64,000 nucleotides of DNA from Sediminivirga luteola. Lineage in GTDB: Bacteria > Actinomycetota > Actinomycetes > Actinomycetales > Brevibacteriaceae. The stretch spans positions 248,001 through 312,000 of the forward strand of contig NZ_BMFY01000004.1 of the NCBI RefSeq assembly GCF_014639315.1. Direction: 5' to 3'. The notes beneath the pieces were generated by a model. The model had not been told where the DNA came from. It did no database searches and saw only the letters and a program-made list of their open reading frames with translations. The translations under genes and the position numbers were made by a program. This document shows positions 48,537 to 56,785 of the stretch, in pieces (positions within the stretch are counted from its first letter, which is position 1; every line of letters starts with the position of its first letter).

Positions 48537-49457
48537 TCAGGCCAGCTGGATGCCGCCGGCGGCGACGAGGGCCGCCGGGCCGGCCAGGCGCACCGACTGC
48601 GGCGAGATGGTGATCCGCAGGGAACCGCCGGGAACGTTGACCCGCCAGATGTCCGGGGCGCCGTTTCCGGCCCAGTGCCGGGCGGCGATGGCCGCCGCGC
48701 AGGCTCCCGTGCCGCAGGAACGGGTCTCCCCGACCCCGCGCTCGTGCACGCGCATGCTCAGCTCGCCCGCGGAGCCGGGCGCCGGCTGCCGCGACGGCCG
48801 TCCCTCGATCACGATCAGCTCGACGTTGATGCCTCCGGCCGGTGCCGGGCTCACCGAGGGCGCCCGGTGCAGATCAGCGTCGATCAGCTCCCTGGGGTTG
48901 GCCAGCGCCACGACGACGTGCGGGTTCCCGGTGCTGATCCGCAGGCCGGGCCGCGGCACCTGCACGCCGGTGATCTCCACCAGCGCGTCCTGCTCGGGCA
49001 GCTCCCAGTGCCCGATGTCCACCTCATACCAGGGTTCGCCGCTCGCGGTGAAGGGGTCGCTGAGCCTCGTCACCGCTTTGACGCCGTCACGGGTGGCGAC
49101 GAGGATCTCGCCCTCGTCCGGGACCAGTCCTTCGGTGACGAGGTGGTGCGCGAAGACCCGCACGCCGTTGCCGCACATCTCGGCGATCGAGCCGTCGGCG
49201 TTGCGGTAGTCCATGAACCACTCGGCACCGGCCTCGGCCTGTTCCTGTGCCCCTTCGATCCCGCTGACCGCAGAGCGCACGACGCGGATGACGCCGTCGG
49301 CGCCGAGGCCGCGTTGCCGGTCCGCGAGGGCCTCGACGGCGGCCGCACCCAGGTCCAGCTCACCGCCGTGATCGGGCAGGAGCAGGAAGTCGTTCTCCGT
49401 GCCGTGCCCCTTGACGAAGGCGTGGCCGGAGAGCGGAGCGAGAGCGGAGGAACGCAT
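48537..49457 (-). CDS. dapF: Diaminopimelate epimerase
   Basis: 306 residues from ATG 49457. Both catalytic cysteines are present: MCGNGVRVFAHHL and SCGTGACAAAIAA. It converts LL- to meso-diaminopimelate for lysine and peptidoglycan. It follows miaA by 19 bases and is the last gene of the recA-to-dapF run. Confidence 0.95.
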   Translation of the reverse strand: MRSSALAPLSGHAFVKGHGTENDFLLLPDHGGELDLGAAAVEALADRQRGLGADGVIRVVRSAVSGIEGAQEQAEAGAEWFMDYRNADGSIAEMCGNGVRVFAHHLVTEGLVPDEGEILVATRDGVKAVTRLSDPFTASGEPWYEVDIGHWELPEQDALVEITGVQVPRPGLRISTGNPHVVVALANPRELIDADLHRAPSVSPAPAGGINVELIVIEGRPSRQPAPGSAGELSMRVHERGVGETRSCGTGACAAAIAARHWAGNGAPDIWRVNVPGGSLRITISPQSVRLAGPAALVAAGGIQLA

Positions 49458-49476
49458 GTTCCCAGCGTACCGGCCG

Positions 49477-50397
49477 TCAGCGGTGCGTGCGGATGAGATC
49501 CAGGGCTTCGTCCGTGAGCTCTGCCAGCGGCCGGGTGGCATCCAGCCAGTGGATGCGCTGGTCGCGGCGGAACCAGGTGCCCTGACGTTTGGCGAAGCGG
49601 CGGGTCTGCACCACCGTGTCGCTCTGCGCCTCCGCCTCGCTCAGGCGGCCTTCTAGCTGGGCTATCGCCTGGGCGTACCCGATCGCGCGGGAGGCCGTCC
49701 GGCCCGCGGCGAGCCCACGCCCCAGGAGCTGTTCGACCTCGTCGAGCAGCCCGTGTTCCCACATCTGCGCGACGCGGCGTTCGATCCTGGAGTGCAGCTC
49801 GTGCCTGTCCATCGCGAGGCCGAGCTGCACTGTCGGACGCAGATGCCGGTATTCCGGCAGGTGGGCGCTGAACGGCTTACCCGTCAGCTCGATGACCTCC
49901 AGGGCGCGGACGGTGCGGCGCTCGTCCGCCGGGGCGATCTTCTCGGCCGCCGCCGGGTCCAGCCGTTCGAGGTCGGATCGCAGTGCGCCGACCCCCTCTT
50001 CCGCCAGTCGTTCTTCCAGCCGGGTGCGGACCCCGGGATCGGTACCCGGGAAGCGCAGGTCGTCGAGTACCGCGCGCACGTACAGACCGGAGCCGCCCAC
50101 CAGCACTGGGACGCGCCCGAGGGACCGGAGGCCGTCGATGAGGGAGCGCGCCTGAGCCTGGAATACCGCGACGGACGCTTCCTGGGTGACCTCCAGGACG
50201 TCGATGAGCCAGTGCGGGATGCCGCGCCGTTCGGCCGGTGGCAGCTTGGCGGTGCCGATGTCCATGCCCCGGTAGAACTGGAGTGCATCGGCGTTGACGA
50301 TCTCCCCGTTCAGGCGTTCGGCCAGGGCCAGCGCGAACTCGGACTTGCCGGTGGCGGTGGCGCCCACGACGGCCACGACAGGCGGCGGCATGTTCAT
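49477..50397 (-). CDS. miaA: tRNA dimethylallyltransferase MiaA
   Basis: 306 residues. P-loop GATATGKS, DALQFYRGMDIGTAK with the catalytic Asp/Gln region, GGSGLYVRAVLDDL, and the C-terminal TRRFAKRQGTWFRRD. It adds a dimethylallyl group to A37 of tRNAs reading U-starting codons; MiaB then methylthiolates it. ATGA overlap with the gene upstream. Confidence 0.96.
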   Translation of the reverse strand: MNMPPPVVAVVGATATGKSEFALALAERLNGEIVNADALQFYRGMDIGTAKLPPAERRGIPHWLIDVLEVTQEASVAVFQAQARSLIDGLRSLGRVPVLVGGSGLYVRAVLDDLRFPGTDPGVRTRLEERLAEEGVGALRSDLERLDPAAAEKIAPADERRTVRALEVIELTGKPFSAHLPEYRHLRPTVQLGLAMDRHELHSRIERRVAQMWEHGLLDEVEQLLGRGLAAGRTASRAIGYAQAIAQLEGRLSEAEAQSDTVVQTRRFAKRQGTWFRRDQRIHWLDATRPLAELTDEALDLIRTHR

Positions 50398-51242
50398 AGC
50401 TGCTGGTCCGCGTTCAGGCCCGCCTGCGTGCCCGCGCCCGGATCCCGGCGCGGGTGAGGGCGTGCACCACAGGCTGGACGAGGGGCCGCGGTCAGGTCGA
50501 GGGCGACGGTGAGGTAGTCGATGCCGTGCTCGGCGTGGATGTGGAGACCGGTCGTCACCGGCCGGCGGCCTGCCTCCGCCAGGGTTCGCAGCACGGTGAC
50601 GTCGCCGGTGTGCCCGGCGGCTCGCGCCGCGAGCCCGTCCCGGCCGGAGACGTCGCTCAGATCGGACTCGCGCAGCACGTGAATGAGGCGGCGGTTGACC
50701 GCGGCACCGTCAGGATCGTGGGGCACGGGAGAGTGCGGGTGGGCGTCCGCTGCCAGGTCGAGTCCGGCAAGCCAGGCGCCCTCCTCCAACCGGTCGAGAT
50801 CGCGGCGGTTGCGTAGACGCAGCGAGCCGTCCCCGGTGGCGTGCGCCGCGAGCAGGACGAGGACGGCGTCGGCCAGCGAGAGCACCCGCACCTGCCCGGA
50901 GTACAACGCCGCTTCCAGCTCCGGCCCGCTGAGATGTTCTGGCGTCCAGGCCGGCGCGGCCTCGTCGCGCTGGCCGGCACGGTCCCGGTGCTTCTGTCCC
51001 GCATCGGGCTCCGCCGGCAGCGGCCGCAGCAGCACTGCGTGGTCGAGGCCGATGCCGCCCAGGGAAGCGAGGAGAGCGCCGGGCAGCGGGTCCTCGCTGA
51101 GCAGTACCCCGAGCGGCCCGTGCGCGGCGGTTTCCCTCAGCGGGCCCAGCACATGGTCCCGGAACCGGGCGAACTCGTGGCTTTCGCCCGGGTCCACCTC
51201 CGGTAGCAGCAGGGCGGTGGTGGGGGCGAGGATCAAGCGCAT
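50394..51242 (-). CDS. Conserved actinobacterial protein of unknown function between miaB and miaA
   Basis: 282 residues. N-terminus [24 protein letters not shown], a middle part with Ala/Asp-rich helices and GLDLAADAHPHSPVPHDPDG, and ITVGLHIHAEHG-like text near the C-terminus followed by a Pro/Arg-rich tail. Position corresponds to Rv2728c of M. tuberculosis, sometimes described as class III extradiol-dioxygenase-like; I see no clear metal site. TGATG overlap with miaB and ATGA overlap with miaA imply co-translation with the ms2i6A37 pathway. Confidence 0.75.
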   Translation of the reverse strand: MRLILAPTTALLLPEVDPGESHEFARFRDHVLGPLRETAAHGPLGVLLSEDPLPGALLASLGGIGLDHAVLLRPLPAEPDAGQKHRDRAGQRDEAAPAWTPEHLSGPELEAALYSGQVRVLSLADAVLVLLAAHATGDGSLRLRNRRDLDRLEEGAWLAGLDLAADAHPHSPVPHDPDGAAVNRRLIHVLRESDLSDVSGRDGLAARAAGHTGDVTVLRTLAEAGRRPVTTGLHIHAEHGIDYLTVALDLTAAPRPACGARPHPRRDPGAGTQAGLNADQQL

Positions 51243-52780
51243 CAGCCGCGGGTGCGGATGGCCGGCATGCCGAGCATCGTGGCGCCGCCAGACGCGGAGC
51301 CGCTGGTGCCCGGCGCCGGAACGCCGCAGGAATCGGCCTGCCGGCGGTCCCAGGCGTCTCCCGCAGGGGTGCGTCGCAACTGGTAGTGGTTCGTGTCGTC
51401 GGCGAGCAGGAAGTAGGAGCCGGCCGCGGTGACGCGGGTGGTGACCATATCGCCGGGCCGGGGCGTCGACGCGCCCTCCGGGAGCGCCACGTGGACGAGG
51501 CGATTGTCCCGGGCCCGGCCCGAGAGCCGGCCCGAATCCGCTTTGCGCGCTTCTCCCTCGGCGATCAGCACTTCCACCTCGCTGCCGATGAGCTTCTCGT
51601 TCTCTTCCCTGGCGATGCGATCCTGCAGCGCGACCAGACGCTCGAAGCGTTCCTGCACGACCTCTTTGGGCAGCTGCTCGGGAAGGTCGGCGGCCGGGGT
51701 GCCGGGACGGCGGGAGTACTGGAAGGTGAAGGCCTGAGCGAAACGGGACTGCTCAACGACGTCGAGGGTCTGCTGGAAGTCCTCTTCGGTCTCACCGGGG
51801 AAGCCGACGATGATGTCCGTGGTGATGGCAGGGTTGGGGATCGCAGCGCGGACCCGGTCCAGGATGCCCAGGAAGCGGCTGGACCGGTAGGACCGTCGCA
51901 TGACCTTCAGGATCCGGTCGGAGCCGGACTGGAGCGGCATGTGCAGCTGCGGCATGACAGAGGGCGTCTCCGCCATCGCGGCGATGACGTCGTCGGTGAA
52001 CGCCGCCGGATGCGGGGAAGTGAACCGGAGACGTTCCAGGCCCTCGATCTGACCGGCGGCTCGGAGCAGTTTGGCGAAGGCGCCGCGGTCGCGGAACTCG
52101 GCGCCGTAGGAGTTGACGTTCTGGCCCAGCAGCGTCACCTCGATGACGCCGTCGGCCACCAGCGCTTCGACCTCCGCCAGGATGTCCCCCGGCCGGCGGT
52201 CCTTCTCCTTGCCGCGCAGGCTCGGGACGATGCAGAAGGTGCAGGTGTTGTTGCAGCCCACGGAGATGGACACCCAGCCGGCGTACGCGGATTCGCGCTT
52301 GGTCGGGAGGGTGGAGGGGAACTGCTCAAGCGACTCCAGGATCTCCACCTGCGCTTCAGCGTTGTGCCGGGCGCGTTCCAGCAGTGCCGGCAGGGATCCC
52401 ATGTTGTGCGTGCCGAATACCACGTCCACCCAGGGCGCGCGCTGCACGATGGTGTCGCGGTCCTTCTGCGCCAGGCAGCCGCCCACGGCGATCTGCAGAC
52501 CCGGGTGCTCGCGTTTGATCTCCTTGAGCCGGCCCAGGTTGCCGTAGAGGCGGTTGTCCGCGTTCTCCCTCACCGCACAGGTGTTGAAGACGACGACATC
52601 GGCCTGCGCGCCGGCTTCGGCCGGGTGGTACCCGGCGTCGGAGAGCAGGCCGGAGAGCCGCTCGGAATCGTGCACGTTCATCTGGCAGCCGTAAGTGCGT
52701 ACCTCGTAGCTGCGTGGCGTCGCCCGGGGCTGGCCGGGGGACGCGGCGAGGGAGATGGTTTCAGACATGGCAGGGCTCAT
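51242..52780 (-). CDS. miaB: tRNA-2-methylthio-N6-dimethylallyladenosine synthase MiaB
   Basis: 512 residues. N-terminal cluster cysteines C32 (TYGCQMN), C68 (FNTCAVR) and C102 (GGCLAQ); radical-SAM CxxxCxxC at C176, C180, C183 (GCNNTCTFC); TRAM domain near the C-terminus. Start ATG 52780 overlaps recX; MSETISL at 52768 is an alternative. The tail after TRAM (about 60 residues, Gly/Pro-rich) is longer than in E. coli. Confidence 0.96.
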   Translation of the reverse strand: MSPAMSETISLAASPGQPRATPRSYEVRTYGCQMNVHDSERLSGLLSDAGYHPAEAGAQADVVVFNTCAVRENADNRLYGNLGRLKEIKREHPGLQIAVGGCLAQKDRDTIVQRAPWVDVVFGTHNMGSLPALLERARHNAEAQVEILESLEQFPSTLPTKRESAYAGWVSISVGCNNTCTFCIVPSLRGKEKDRRPGDILAEVEALVADGVIEVTLLGQNVNSYGAEFRDRGAFAKLLRAAGQIEGLERLRFTSPHPAAFTDDVIAAMAETPSVMPQLHMPLQSGSDRILKVMRRSYRSSRFLGILDRVRAAIPNPAITTDIIVGFPGETEEDFQQTLDVVEQSRFAQAFTFQYSRRPGTPAADLPEQLPKEVVQERFERLVALQDRIAREENEKLIGSEVEVLIAEGEARKADSGRLSGRARDNRLVHVALPEGASTPRPGDMVTTRVTAAGSYFLLADDTNHYQLRRTPAGDAWDRRQADSCGVPAPGTSGSASGGATMLGMPAIRTRG

Positions 52781-53433
52781 TCTATCGCCGCGCCGGTGCC
52801 GGCGTCGTCGAGCAGCTCGGAGACGATGCGCAGACTCAGCCCGGGCGGGAAACCCCGGCGAGCAAGCATCCCCAGCAACCGCCGCTCCTGTTTCTCTCGC
52901 GGCAGCCTCGCCACGCCGGGCAGCTTCTTCTCCACCAGGCGGATCGCCAGTTCGGCCTCGTCGGCATCCTCGATGGGGGCGAGCGCCTGAGAGATGTGTT
53001 CCTCCGCGACGCCCTTGTCCGCCAGCTCACGTCTGAGCACGGCCTTGGAGAGCGCCCGTCCCTCGCGTTTGCCCCGGACGTATTCCTCCGCGTAGGCGGC
53101 GTCGTCCAGGAGACCGAGTTCCTGGAAGCGCACGACGACTCGTTCCGCGGCCTCCGGGGTGTGCTCCTTGGCGATGAGCTTGCGGCGCAGTTCCGCCACG
53201 GAGTGGGAACGGGCGCTGAGCATGTTCAGACCGCGTTTCTTGGCTTTCGCGTAGTCCGCATCGTCCCCGGCCTCGACGTCCTCGGCATGCCCGCGCGCCT
53301 CCGCCGACACGACGCCATCGGCGCCGACGCCGGCGATCGCGTGGCGCAGCCGCTCAAGGGTCTCCGCCCGGGCGTCCTCCCCCCTACCGGGGACGCCCGG
53401 GCCGTCTGCCGCCGGGGCCTCAGAACTCGGCAT
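52777..53433 (-). CDS. recX: Regulatory protein RecX
   Basis: 218 residues from ATG 53433, overlapping the end of recA by 14 bases. About 75 acidic/Ala-rich residues precede the three-helix repeats ([57 protein letters not shown]). RecX limits RecA filament growth. Confidence 0.92.
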   Translation of the reverse strand: MPSSEAPAADGPGVPGRGEDARAETLERLRHAIAGVGADGVVSAEARGHAEDVEAGDDADYAKAKKRGLNMLSARSHSVAELRRKLIAKEHTPEAAERVVVRFQELGLLDDAAYAEEYVRGKREGRALSKAVLRRELADKGVAEEHISQALAPIEDADEAELAIRLVEKKLPGVARLPREKQERRLLGMLARRGFPPGLSLRIVSELLDDAGTGAAIE

Positions 53434-54538
53434 GGGCGACGGCCTTCTCAGCCGTGTCGCCGGGCGCACCGGTCTTCGCGCCGGCGGCCGGCGCCTCCTG
53501 CTCGGGGTCCTTGAGCAGACCGAGCTTGATCTTGATCTTCCGCTCGATCTCCTCGGCAAGGGGCGGATTGTCGCGCAGGAAGTTCCGCACGTTCTCCTTG
53601 CCCTGGCCGAGCTGGTCGCCCTCGTAGGTGAACCAGGAGCCGGATTTCCGGATGATCCCGTTGTCCACTCCCATGTCGATGAGCGAGCCCTCGCGGGAAA
53701 TGCCGTGGCCGTAGATGATGTCGAACTCTGCCTGCTTGAACGGCGGCGCGACCTTGTTCTTCACGACCTTCACGCGGGTGCGGTTGCCGACGGCGTCCGC
53801 GCCCTCCTTGAGGGTCTCGATGCGGCGGACGTCCATGCGGACGGAGGCGTAGAACTTCAGCGCCTTACCGCCGGAGGTGGTTTCCGGCGAGCCGAAGAAC
53901 ACGCCGACCTTCTCACGCAGCTGGTTGATGAAGATGGCCGTGGTCTTGGAATGCGCCAGCGCGCCGGTGATCTTCCGCAGCGCCTGGGACATGAGACGCG
54001 CCTGCAGGCCGACATGGCTGTCGCCCATCTCGCCTTCGATCTCCGCCTTGGGCACGAGCGCGGCGACCGAGTCGATCACGATCACGTCCAGGGCGCCGGA
54101 GCGGATCAGCATATCGGCGATCTCCAGGGCCTGCTCACCGGTGTCCGGCTGCGAGACCAGGAGGGCATCGGTGTCCACGCCGAGTTTCTTGGCGTACTCG
54201 GGATCGAGTGCGTGCTCGGCGTCGATGAACCCGGCGATGCCCCCGGCGCGCTGAGCGCTGGCCACGGCGTGCAGGGCGACCGTCGTCTTACCGGAGGACT
54301 CTGGTCCGTAGATCTCGACGATCCTGCCGCGCGGCAGACCGCCGATGCCCAGTGCGATGTCCAGCGCGATGGAACCGGTGGGGATCACCTCGACGGGCGC
54401 TCGTGCCTCATCGCCCAGCCGCATGATCGCACCCTTGCCGTACTGGCGGTCGATCTGGCCGAGTGCCGCCTCGAGCGCCTTCTCCTTGTCGCCGCCGGCC
54501 GCGCCCGCTGTCGCGCCGCGTGATGACTTTGCCGCCAT
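53420..54538 (-). CDS. recA: Recombinase RecA
   Basis: 372 residues from ATG 54538 ([20 protein letters not shown]). Walker A GPESSGKT (from residue 78), MAW-like [24 protein letters not shown]2 loop region [22 protein letters not shown]. No intein. Catalyses strand exchange and triggers LexA cleavage. Behind a perfect LexA box and a leader of about 210 bases. Confidence 0.98.
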   Translation of the reverse strand: MAAKSSRGATAGAAGGDKEKALEAALGQIDRQYGKGAIMRLGDEARAPVEVIPTGSIALDIALGIGGLPRGRIVEIYGPESSGKTTVALHAVASAQRAGGIAGFIDAEHALDPEYAKKLGVDTDALLVSQPDTGEQALEIADMLIRSGALDVIVIDSVAALVPKAEIEGEMGDSHVGLQARLMSQALRKITGALAHSKTTAIFINQLREKVGVFFGSPETTSGGKALKFYASVRMDVRRIETLKEGADAVGNRTRVKVVKNKVAPPFKQAEFDIIYGHGISREGSLIDMGVDNGIIRKSGSWFTYEGDQLGQGKENVRNFLRDNPPLAEEIERKIKIKLGLLKDPEQEAPAAGAKTGAPGDTAEKAVAHAEF

Positions 54539-54758
54539 AGCTGAACCCTTCTGGTCGTCTCCGTGCCGGCCTTTCGTCCTGCTAAGGGCGAAGGGCCGTG
54601 CTCTATGTCTGCGAGCGTAGTCCCCGGCACGGACAGGTGTCCCGTGCATGCCCCGGCGTGTGGACGAATCCCCTCCGGCGCCTGCACCTGTGACCTGGTG
54701 CGCCGCCAGGGGCAAGCGCACCCATGCCGTTCCGCCGCATTCTGTCGTTCTCCCATGA

Positions 54759-54764
54759 AGTCTA
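54759..54764 (-). promoter_or_regulatory. -10 element of recA
   Basis: TAGACT on the minus strand, 7 bases downstream of the LexA box; the box would cover the -35 region. Confidence 0.5.
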
Positions 54765-54771
54765 ACGGAGC

Positions 54772-54789
54772 TTCGAACACAGGTTCGAA
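54772..54789 (-). promoter_or_regulatory. Perfect LexA (SOS) box of recA
   Basis: TTCGAACACAGGTTCGAA, a full palindrome matching TCGAAC-N4-GTTCGA with no mismatch. Confidence 0.92.
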
Positions 54790-54889
54790 TCGACGCGCCG
54801 AGGGAACGACCGCAGCGGAAGCGGCAGAGCGGGCGGGAGGATCTCAGCGGCGACGGACCGGGGATACGGGCCACAGGGAGAGTTCAGCG

Positions 54890-55117
54890 TCAGAACGGGG
54901 TCGAGCGCTGCTCGTCGCGACCCAGCCACCGCTCCCGGGGCACCCCGGCCGCATCGCAGACGGCCAGCCAGATGGTGCGCATGTCGACGCCGCGCTCGAC
55001 GGCTTCTGCGGGCGTGGCGGAGCCGAGCGTGCTCAGGGCCAGATCCTGATGCAGGGAGGCGGCGCGGACAGAGCCGAACTCGTCGTTCATCAACTCCCAG
55101 TAGACGGTATGACGCAT
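54890..55117 (-). CDS. DUF3046 protein
   Basis: 75 residues: MRHTVYWELMNDEFGSVRA, SLHQDLALSTLGSATPAEAVERGVD, TIWLAVCDAAGVPRERW. Matches the small DUF3046 family that stands upstream of recA across actinobacteria. Function unknown. Three bases after clgR, probably in one transcript. Confidence 0.88.
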   Translation of the reverse strand: MRHTVYWELMNDEFGSVRAASLHQDLALSTLGSATPAEAVERGVDMRTIWLAVCDAAGVPRERWLGRDEQRSTPF

Positions 55118-55120
55118 GCC

Positions 55121-55423
55121 TCAGCGCGCCGGCGTGGCCATGACGTCTTCGGACAGGGAGTCCGGCACCGTGTCCGGGATGCTGACGCCTTCTGCCATCG
55201 CCACCCGGTCGCTCACCTCGCGGAGAAGGACCGACAGGGGGATGTCGAGCGCTTCGCAGATAGAGGAGAGCAGCTCGGAGGAGGCTTCCTTCTGACCGCG
55301 TTCGACCTCGCTCAGGTAGCCGAGGGAGACGCGGGCGCCAGTGGAAACGTCGCGCAGGGTGCGGCCCTGGCGGCGGCGGTTGTTCCGGAGCGCGTCACCG
55401 ATCTCGGTTCGCAGCAGGACCAT
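55121..55423 (-). CDS. clgR: XRE-family regulator, ClgR-like
   Basis: 100 residues from ATG 55423 with GAGGAGG six bases upstream. Helix-turn-helix [44 protein letters not shown], then [14 protein letters not shown]. This sequence and position (upstream of DUF3046-recA) match ClgR, activator of clpP/clpC and stress genes. The C-terminus ends in APR, not the AA pair by which ClgR of streptomycetes is degraded. Confidence 0.88.
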   Translation of the reverse strand: MVLLRTEIGDALRNNRRRQGRTLRDVSTGARVSLGYLSEVERGQKEASSELLSSICEALDIPLSVLLREVSDRVAMAEGVSIPDTVPDSLSEDVMATPAR

Positions 55424-55556
55424 GGTCACCCTCCTCGTCGCTCGCGTCTCGGTACACCCACTGTAGTACGGATAGCTGTGCCATTGCTGTGTCCAACCAC
55501 CCGCCCGGCCATCTTGTTCCCTGCTTGTAACACCGGCGCGGTGGATCGCGTCACAG

Positions 55557-56075
55557 TCATTCAGCGAGACGCGGCTCCCCGGCAAGCAGGCCCACCAGCA
55601 GCTCCAGCGCCGCCGTCACGGCGGCCTCCCGGATCTGCTGACGGTTGCCGCCCAGGTCGAGACGCCGCACCCACTCCCCCGCGTCCGTGCCCGGGGCCAA
55701 GAGCCCGGCGACCGCGACGAATACCCGTCCCACCGGCTGCCCGTCCTGCGGCCCGGGTCCAGCGACGCCGGTGGTGGCGAGGGCGAGATCGGCGCCCAGG
55801 ACGTGCCGCGCCCCGCGCGCCATCGCGCGGGCGACGTCCGGGTCCACAGCACCGCGGGACGCGAGCAGGGAGGCCTCCACGCCCAGGATCGCGTGCTTCA
55901 GGTCGGTGGCATAGGAGACGACGCCGCCGCGGAACACCGCCGAAGCGCCGGGCACGGCGACGATGCGGGCCGCCAGCAGTCCGCCGGTCAGGGATTCGGC
56001 CACGCCCAGGCTCAGGCCCCTACCACCCAGCGTCTCCAGGACGCCGGCGGCCTGGCCGCCCGGACGGCCGCTCAT
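55557..56075 (-). CDS. CinA-family C-terminal protein (nicotinamide-nucleotide amidohydrolase, PncC-like)
   Basis: 172 residues: only the CinA C-terminal domain ([57 protein letters not shown]). Hydrolyses nicotinamide mononucleotide to the acid in the NAD salvage cycle. The molybdopterin-like N-terminal domain is absent, as usual at this locus. ATGA overlap with pgsA. Confidence 0.9.
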   Translation of the reverse strand: MSGRPGGQAAGVLETLGGRGLSLGVAESLTGGLLAARIVAVPGASAVFRGGVVSYATDLKHAILGVEASLLASRGAVDPDVARAMARGARHVLGADLALATTGVAGPGPQDGQPVGRVFVAVAGLLAPGTDAGEWVRRLDLGGNRQQIREAAVTAALELLVGLLAGEPRLAE

Positions 56076-56677
56076 CCCCGGGGTTCCCGCTGGGCCGTGC
56101 GCACCAGCCGCACGGCTTTGACGATGTAGTCGATGCCGGTCACGACCGTGACGACGACAGCGGCCACCATCACGATCCAGGCAGCGATGGTGATGATCAG
56201 CATCGCATCATGACCGAGCACCGCATCCAGGGGCCGCAGCAGCAGGAACAGGCCGATGCCGGCGGTCTGGAGCACGGTCTTGAGCTTGCCGCCCCGGGAG
56301 GCCGGCATCACGCCGAAACGGATCACCGCGAACCGGAGGACCGTGATGAGCAGCTCGCGGATCAGGATCGTGACCGGCACCCACCACGGCAGCTGCATCA
56401 CCAGGGCCAGGCCGATGAGCGCGGCGCCCAGGAGGGCCTTGTCCGCGATGGGATCGGCGATCTTGCCGAAGTCGGTGACCAGATTGTGCTTGCGCGCCAG
56501 ATCGCCGTCGATCTTGTCGGTGATCATGGCCAGCGCGAACACGCCGAAGGCCCAGAGCCTTAAGGCCGGGTCCAGGCCGTCCGCGGCCAGGAGCAGCCAC
56601 AGGAACACCGGGACCAGCAGGATCCGGAAGACCGTGAGGGCGTTCGGGACGTTCCAGGGGCTGGGCTGTTGTGTCAC
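56072..56677 (-). CDS. pgsA: CDP-diacylglycerol-glycerol-3-phosphate 3-phosphatidyltransferase
   Basis: 201 residues from GTG 56677. The CDP-alcohol phosphatidyltransferase motif is complete: DG-x2-AR-x8-G-x3-D-x3-D (DGDLARKHNLVTDFGKIADP then IAD). About five helices. Makes phosphatidylglycerol phosphate. A GTG at 56701 is in frame, but TATGCT lies 6 bases before 56677, so a leaderless start is preferred. Confidence 0.92.
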   Translation of the reverse strand: MTQQPSPWNVPNALTVFRILLVPVFLWLLLAADGLDPALRLWAFGVFALAMITDKIDGDLARKHNLVTDFGKIADPIADKALLGAALIGLALVMQLPWWVPVTILIRELLITVLRFAVIRFGVMPASRGGKLKTVLQTAGIGLFLLLRPLDAVLGHDAMLIITIAAWIVMVAAVVVTVVTGIDYIVKAVRLVRTAQREPRG

Positions 56678-56683
56678 GGCTCC

Positions 56684-56689
56684 AGCATA
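56684..56689 (-). promoter_or_regulatory. -10 element for pgsA; leaderless start likely
   Basis: TATGCT on the minus strand ends 6 bases before GTG 56677. Confidence 0.5.
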
Positions 56690-56724
56690 CTTCCCGAGCA
56701 CCCGGCGGGCTCCTGACCCGGTGC

Positions 56725-56762
56725 CAGGACCGGCCGCCCCGCCAGGGAGCAGGCCGGTCCTG
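56725..56762 (-). terminator. Terminator after ftsK
   Basis: Stem CAGGACCGGCC / GGCCGGTCCTG, 11 perfect pairs with a 16-base loop, 23 bases after the ftsK stop. Confidence 0.7.
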
Positions 56763-56785
56763 AGGCCAGGCCAAGAGCCGGGCGC

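Larger units (their letters stand above)
54539..54889 (-). other. recA promoter and leader region
   Basis: 351 bases between DUF3046 and recA. It holds the LexA box and -10 described separately and about 210 bases of untranslated leader. I see no further gene or strong terminator, so some read-through from DUF3046 is possible. Confidence 0.5.
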
